Assembly (NCBI RefSeq): GCF_900187185.1
Contig: NZ_LT906465.1
Location: forward strand, 992,001 to 1,056,000
Source: Chryseobacterium taklimakanense
GTDB taxonomy: Bacteria; Bacteroidota; Bacteroidia; Flavobacteriales; Weeksellaceae
DNA: 64,000 nt
Direction: 5' to 3'
The stretch's first letter is position 1. Each line of letters opens with the position of its first letter. Of the stretch, positions 59,950 through 64,000 are shown one piece after another. Under the pieces are notes generated by a model. The model made no database searches and had not been told where the DNA came from. It worked only from the letters and a program-made list of their open reading frames with translations. Made by a program: the position numbers and the translations under genes.

Positions 59950-60462
59950 TTATTGAAACAAGAAATTCAATATCAAGATTATCGTCAACGTAATCAAAGA
60001 ATATAATCCTCTTACAAAATAAAAATGTGATTTAAGGAGAATGTTTGCTTTCTCATTGTTGACCTTGTTATTATTCTCTATACTATTTTTTAGATCTGAA
60101 ATATATTCTGAATTAAACTCTTCAATTGTATCAAAATTTTGAGTAACAGAAGCTGTATCGCAATCCATATACCTAAATTTTTTAACATTAAAAATTTTAG
60201 ACGCGGTATAGATTGAAAAACCCAATAATGTTACAGTTAATATAAAAAGCAAACTAAAACCTACCTTTATTAAACAATTTGAGGTAATTAATCTTTCATA
60301 TAGAAAAGGGACTAGAAAAGCTATTAGCGAGATAACAACTCCTGATTGTGAAATTAACTGGGTAATCTTAGATTCAATAACAACTAATCTTTTTTCTTCA
60401 TTGTCAAATAATCGAGTTAAATATTGAATGGCAACAAGTTGGTTTCCAGAATTACTAAACAT
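59950..60462 (-). CDS. Three-helix membrane protein of the ATP-grasp operon
   Basis: A 170-residue protein, last gene of the operon. A predicted cytoplasmic helix (FDNEEKRLVVIESKITQLIS, residues ~19-38) leads into TM1 (~38-56), TM2 (~65-86), a soluble helical segment (~95-145), and TM3 (~150-169). This helix-plus-membrane plan resembles SLATT/DUF5706-like pore or effector proteins of phage-defence systems, but no diagnostic motif is visible and a transporter or immunity role is also possible. Its start overlaps the ATP-grasp stop by eight bases, so translation is coupled. Confidence 0.72.
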   Translation of the reverse strand: MFSNSGNQLVAIQYLTRLFDNEEKRLVVIESKITQLISQSGVVISLIAFLVPFLYERLITSNCLIKVGFSLLFILTVTLLGFSIYTASKIFNVKKFRYMDCDTASVTQNFDTIEEFNSEYISDLKNSIENNNKVNNEKANILLKSHFYFVRGLYSLITLTIILILNFLFQ

Positions 60463-61381
60463 TTTGATTTATTAATAAGTTAATGATTGCATTCGAGATT
60501 TCCAAGCCTGTATCCGATTCAATCCAAACCCATTGACCATTAGGGTTTATTTCAAGAAAAATATATTCGCCATTTTGTTGTTTAATCAAATCAATAGCCC
60601 CGAACTGTAATCCAAGGATTTTTACAATTTCTATACATTGATTTTCCAAATATAGTGGTATCTCAACTTTTTCGAACTTTAATCGATCCTTTCGCCAATC
60701 TATTTTTGTGGTCTCCAGATTTTGTGACTGTACTTTTGCAGGAAAAACTTGATCCCCAACAACAGTGATTCTCAATTCGTATTCTTTTCCAATATTATTC
60801 TGAAAAAAAATAGGAAAAGCAATTTCATCGTCTGTTAACAAATGACGATTAAAAAGATTAGTAAATACCAACTTTTCTTCATTATCAACCGAAATCCTAC
60901 TTGTAAAAAAAGGCTTTATAACGACTTCATCAAAGTCGAGTGAAAACCTACTGATTTCTTCATTTTGATTTGAAATTATCGTATCAGGAATTTTGAAACC
61001 TATTTCGCTTGCTAACTTTAATTGGAAAAGTTTATTTTCAGCTATCTGTATTTTTTCAGGATTGCTAATCCAATTTTTCGTATCTAATATTTTCCAAAAA
61101 CATTTCAAAAATTCTGAATAATCTTTTTGGAAGGCATTTCCATCAATTTCAGTATCAAATTCTAGTAGTGGACTTTTTGTCCTGCGGAACCAAACAGTAT
61201 CAAATTTATCGCAGTTATCAATACATGACTTTAAAATTCCATTCTGGAATTTAACCGATATACGGTGTTTTTCCAATATATCATCTGTATTAAATCGTAA
61301 ATATTCAATTCCTTTTTTATTAAGTTTATTTACAATATAATCTGTTGTAAAATCTTGTTTGTGAGATACAATTAATATCAT
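60455..61381 (-). CDS. MvdC/MvdD-like ATP-grasp peptide ligase
   Basis: A 308-residue ATP-grasp enzyme resembling graspetide (microviridin) ligases, which install omega-ester or amide links between Ser/Thr/Lys and Asp/Glu side chains of a ribosomal peptide. Supporting segments are VWFRRTKSP (residues ~63-71, cf. MvdD VWYRRP), NWISNPEKIQIAENKLFQLK followed by GFKIPDTIIS, the ATP-grasp strand VVIKPFF, and the C-terminal FLEINPNGQWVWIESDTGL, nearly identical in pattern to MvdD. It begins by overlapping the stop of the 105-residue gene as TAATG and ends overlapping the membrane-protein start. Its substrate is most likely one of the small proteins in the operon. Confidence 0.85.
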   Translation of the reverse strand: MILIVSHKQDFTTDYIVNKLNKKGIEYLRFNTDDILEKHRISVKFQNGILKSCIDNCDKFDTVWFRRTKSPLLEFDTEIDGNAFQKDYSEFLKCFWKILDTKNWISNPEKIQIAENKLFQLKLASEIGFKIPDTIISNQNEEISRFSLDFDEVVIKPFFTSRISVDNEEKLVFTNLFNRHLLTDDEIAFPIFFQNNIGKEYELRITVVGDQVFPAKVQSQNLETTKIDWRKDRLKFEKVEIPLYLENQCIEIVKILGLQFGAIDLIKQQNGEYIFLEINPNGQWVWIESDTGLEISNAIINLLINQNV

Positions 61382-61698
61382 TAGTCTTTATCTGTACTTT
61401 CTACTTCAAACTTTGTTGTTGTCATAGTTATTAGCGCATCCCTGATTGCATTTCTGTCATCATCATCATTTTCCTGACTAACCAATGTAATGGTTTTGGT
61501 CAAAAAAAGCAATGACGCTTCAGAATCTTTATTAAAAGTCTTTGTAAAAGATTCTGTTGACAAATTATCCAAATAATCAACTGCACATTTCCCAGTTTTA
61601 TACAATTTATTTAAATTACTTTTATGACAGTAATAATAATCAGGAAAATCAATTGAGTTGATTGGAGATTCAGTATAGTCTAAAATTAAATACCTCAT
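61381..61698 (-). CDS. Candidate graspetide precursor (105 residues)
   Basis: Starting at an ATG at 61698 (four bases after the previous stop, so coupled), the protein is MRYLILDYTE... with a Cys/Tyr-rich first half (FPDYYYCHKSNLNKLYK) and a second half ending in T91-M-T93-T94-T95-K-F-E98-V-E100-S-T102-D103-K-D105. A Thr cluster followed within a few residues by Glu/Asp is the chemistry used by graspetide ligases, and a Thr-x-Lys followed by acidic residues recalls the microviridin core. No known leader motif (such as PFFARFL) is visible, so precursor status is a hypothesis. Confidence 0.5.
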   Translation of the reverse strand: MRYLILDYTESPINSIDFPDYYYCHKSNLNKLYKTGKCAVDYLDNLSTESFTKTFNKDSEASLLFLTKTITLVSQENDDDDRNAIRDALITMTTTKFEVESTDKD

Positions 61699-61702
61699 AC
61701 AG

Positions 61703-62035
61703 CTAAATTTTAGAATTAGCACTAACCGTTTGTAAATGGATCGCTTGTATAATTCTTTCCATATCTGCTTCAAAATATCGTGGTTTTCGCAAATCTTCCA
61801 AAATGACCGACCTTTTCATCTCACTAGGATTTTCTTCGTGATAAACAAGAAGATTCACTTCCGGAATATCTGGTAAACTATCGATAGATTTACCTATCAT
61901 ATCATAGATTCGTTCTAATGATTTTTCTTTTGCATTCTTGCTTTTCGCAGTATTACTATCATAAAATACGTTTAAAAACTCGCTGTAAAAAGTACGAAGT
62001 CTGTTATGAAGTTCTTCCCATTCTTTTGTTTCCAT
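61703..62035 (-). CDS. Small helical protein of the ATP-grasp operon
   Basis: A 110-residue, soluble, mostly helical protein (METKEWEELHNRLRTFYSEF, ERIYDMIGKSIDSLP, then the distinctive EDLRKPRYFEADMERIIQAI near the C-terminus). I do not recognise the family. It starts 35 bases after hsdR and ends four bases before the 105-residue gene, so it is the first gene of the coupled module and may be co-transcribed with the restriction gene. It could be an accessory, immunity or carrier protein, or a second ligase substrate. Confidence 0.6.
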   Translation of the reverse strand: METKEWEELHNRLRTFYSEFLNVFYDSNTAKSKNAKEKSLERIYDMIGKSIDSLPDIPEVNLLVYHEENPSEMKRSVILEDLRKPRYFEADMERIIQAIHLQTVSANSKI

Positions 62036-62070
62036 TATTTAATTTTTTGAATTTACTTCCCACACTTTAT

Positions 62071-64000
62071 TTATATATCTCCACCCACACCTTTGAATTT
62101 CTCAACAAACGCTACTATTTTCTGAAATATACTTTGCTTTTTCGTAAGATAGTTAGGGTTTAGCGGACTCATCTTTGGTAGAATATCATTGAGTTCCGTA
62201 CCATTGTCTGTAGCATATTCTCTTTGGAGTGAGCGCTTCAGATAGCGTTTCGCGGCTTCTTCATTTAATCTTTCCTCCTCGATAATTTCGGTGGCCTCAA
62301 TTTTTTGTTTTTCCTGTGCGTAGGTGAAAAAGGCATCAATTATGTATGCCTTGTCTTTTATCTGGTCTAAATCGGTTTCATTAATAAAATCCACCACCAA
62401 ACCTTCCTTGGCACGATTGCCGATGCTTCCTCGGATCACTCTGCGAATTTCTTCTACCAAAGAAGCTTTATCCTTCGTTTTCTTATGTTTTTCGAAAATG
62501 AGTTCCAAAATATAATCCAGGTTGATTTCCTGAGATTTTAAAAGGTCTATTTCAAAAACCACATCATCCCAGTCAATCTGCGATTGATTTTCACCTTCAC
62601 CTTCTTTATGTCGGCGCAGCCAATCCCGAATGTCATTGTAAGTAGAACGGTAATCCTGGACCGTTCTTTCAGGCAAAATTTCAATTTTTTGCATGATGGC
62701 AATATCTTCATCAGTAACATAGTGTGTTTGCTTGAATTTTTCCACCGCTTCTTCATCACCCAAATTCAAAGACTGCAAATCTTTAAGATTCGTAAATTCA
62801 TCATAATTCTGAAGGATATTCTCCACACGCAGATATTCCCCAAATAATTTAACAAAGTCTTTTTTGTCTTTTTCGGTTTCTATCTCATCCGGATTTGGAA
62901 ATTTTTCGTTCAGGTCATTCACAATTTCCACAAAGCCTCTTCGCGCTTCACCTGTCACCAAATCTGTGAATCCTTGTAGGTATTCTTCGTAACTTTTCTC
63001 CAATACCACATTTTTGGTATTCTTGTCTCCAAAAAGCGTGATAGCATCCACCGTTGCCTGCTCCAAATCCCGGAAGGTAACAATGTTTCCAAAAGTTTTG
63101 GTAGCATCATAAATCCTGTTAGTTCTGGAAAATGCCTGCATTAAACCATGATAACGTAAGTTTTTATCTACAAACAACGTATTGAGGGTTGGTGCATCAA
63201 ATCCGGTAAGGAACATCCCTACCACAATAACGAGGTCGATTTCCTTACTTTTCACGCGTTTGGCAAGATCGCGATAATAGTTTTGAAATTCTTTGCTATC
63301 AACACCATAACTGCTTCCAAACATCGCATTATAATCATTGATGGCCTTCACTAAAAATTCTTTAGCGCTACTCTCCATTGCCGAAGGCTCAAAGGTTTCA
63401 TCCGTAATTTCACCGATAGCATTTTGCTCTTCATTCGCGGCAAAAGAATAGATGGTAGCAATTTTTAAAGGTTTTTCACTGTCTTTTTGCAAACGGTTCA
63501 GCTCCTCATAATAACATTTTGCTGCATCTACACTGCTTACAGCAAACATGGCATTGAACCCTTGGTTTCCGCCCATGTTTCTGTGGGTCTTTATCCTGAA
63601 ATTGTTTAAGATATATTGCGAAATTTCCTTTATTCTGTTAGGATGAAGGAACGCTTTTTTATTTTCTGCAGCATTCAGTTTTTTCTCGTCCTGTTCCGTT
63701 TCTATGTCTTTAAATTTTGGACGGACATTATTGTAGTCCACTTTAAATTTCAAAACTTTTTCATCACGAATAGCATCGGTAATCACATAGGAATGCAACT
63801 CCCTGCCGAAAACACTTGCCGTAGTTTCAGAACCTAAAGCATTTTCAGGAAAAATAGGCGTTCCTGTAAAGCCGAATTGATAGAATTTTTTAAATTTTTT
63901 CTTTAAATTTTTCTGCGCTTCCCCAAACTGCGAGCGGTGCGCCTCATCAAAAATAAAAACCACCTGTTTCTGATAAATTTCCAGATCGCTCTCACTCTTC
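62071..64000 (-). CDS. hsdR: Type I restriction enzyme R subunit (partial)
   Basis: The C-terminal ~640 residues of HsdR; the frame runs off the right edge, so the N-terminal nuclease and Walker A are missing. Helicase motifs include the DEAH box in [21 protein letters not shown], and [24 protein letters not shown], and the C-terminal helical assembly region ends near [13 protein letters not shown]. It translocates and cuts unmodified foreign DNA with HsdM and HsdS, which are presumably encoded beyond the window. No internal stop is seen, so it appears functional. It is directly upstream of the ATP-grasp operon on the same strand. Confidence 0.92.
   Translation of the reverse strand, partial: KSESDLEIYQKQVVFIFDEAHRSQFGEAQKNLKKKFKKFYQFGFTGTPIFPENALGSETTASVFGRELHSYVITDAIRDEKVLKFKVDYNNVRPKFKDIETEQDEKKLNAAENKKAFLHPNRIKEISQYILNNFRIKTHRNMGGNQGFNAMFAVSSVDAAKCYYEELNRLQKDSEKPLKIATIYSFAANEEQNAIGEITDETFEPSAMESSAKEFLVKAINDYNAMFGSSYGVDSKEFQNYYRDLAKRVKSKEIDLVIVVGMFLTGFDAPTLNTLFVDKNLRYHGLMQAFSRTNRIYDATKTFGNIVTFRDLEQATVDAITLFGDKNTKNVVLEKSYEEYLQGFTDLVTGEARRGFVEIVNDLNEKFPNPDEIETEKDKKDFVKLFGEYLRVENILQNYDEFTNLKDLQSLNLGDEEAVEKFKQTHYVTDEDIAIMQKIEILPERTVQDYRSTYNDIRDWLRRHKEGEGENQSQIDWDDVVFEIDLLKSQEINLDYILELIFEKHKKTKDKASLVEEIRRVIRGSIGNRAKEGLVVDFINETDLDQIKDKAYIIDAFFTYAQEKQKIEATEIIEEERLNEEAAKRYLKRSLQREYATDNGTELNDILPKMSPLNPNYLTKKQSIFQKIVAFVEKFKGVGGDI

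Overview
The window looks like a chromosomal segment from a Flavobacteriia member of the Chryseobacterium group (Weeksellaceae). The evidence is the gliding genes gldB and gldC, a PafA-type alkaline phosphatase with the Elizabethkingia/Chryseobacterium active-site residues, TonB-dependent receptors, a cobalamin riboswitch, AT-rich DNA, and repeated TAnnTTTG promoter elements characteristic of Bacteroidetes. The species assignment is inference; no rRNA or tRNA gene was seen.

Layout. 1-4.2 kb: end of a DUF2130 gene, then an ADP-ribose-flavoured accessory group (ADP-ribosylglycohydrolase, a metzincin-relic/winged-helix-like protein, a VWA protein, DUF1810, a frameshifted ASCH gene); two of its promoters share a near-identical upstream block. 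4.5-6.1 kb: intact HipB/HipA-like toxin-antitoxin pair. 6.1-7.1 kb: about 1 kb without a convincing gene, holding a long hairpin, four motif copies spaced exactly 32 bp, and an orphan terminator. 7.1-11.3 kb: translesion pair dinB-dnaE2. 11.4-22.3 kb: housekeeping genes (YpdA-like reductase, CbpA/CbpM, a DAACS transporter, ThyA, M1 peptidase, GH13 amylase). 22.4-28.7 kb: a two-component PhoR/PhoB-like pair divergent from a TonB receptor, a highly expressed-looking surface lipoprotein and a TonB-C-like protein. 28.8-31.1 kb: barnase/barstar, nadE and a GNAT. 31.1-40.7 kb: gldBC, cystathionine synthase, TsaC, CCA-adding enzyme, riboswitch-controlled BtuB-like receptor, cytidine deaminase and an old yellow enzyme. 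40.7-49.9 kb: hemL, muramidase, PLP enzyme, ECF sigma with membrane partner, rpoN, asnS and small lipoprotein/membrane genes. 50-56.9 kb: a fossil barstar, HPF, two alkaline phosphatases (pafA, phoA-like), mdh, a TPR protein and a flavin monooxygenase. 56.9-58.7 kb: two uncharacterised genes. 58.8-59.7 kb: a Fic protein with an operator-like palindrome over its promoter. 60-64 kb: a tightly overlapping minus-strand operon (two small proteins, an MvdC/MvdD-like ATP-grasp ligase, a membrane protein) directly downstream of a type I restriction hsdR that runs off the window.

How the genes relate: PhoBR-like regulators, the TonB receptor with its lipoprotein, PafA and PhoA could form a phosphate-scavenging network, although they are split over two loci. 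DinB and DnaE2 form a mutagenic repair cassette. The most promising candidate for an undescribed system is the ATP-grasp operon at 59.95-62.04 kb. Its ligase resembles graspetide (microviridin-type) ligases, and the 105-residue protein encoded immediately upstream ends in a Thr-rich then Glu/Asp-rich tail that could be a core peptide. It is embedded in a type I restriction locus and capped by a membrane protein of unknown function.
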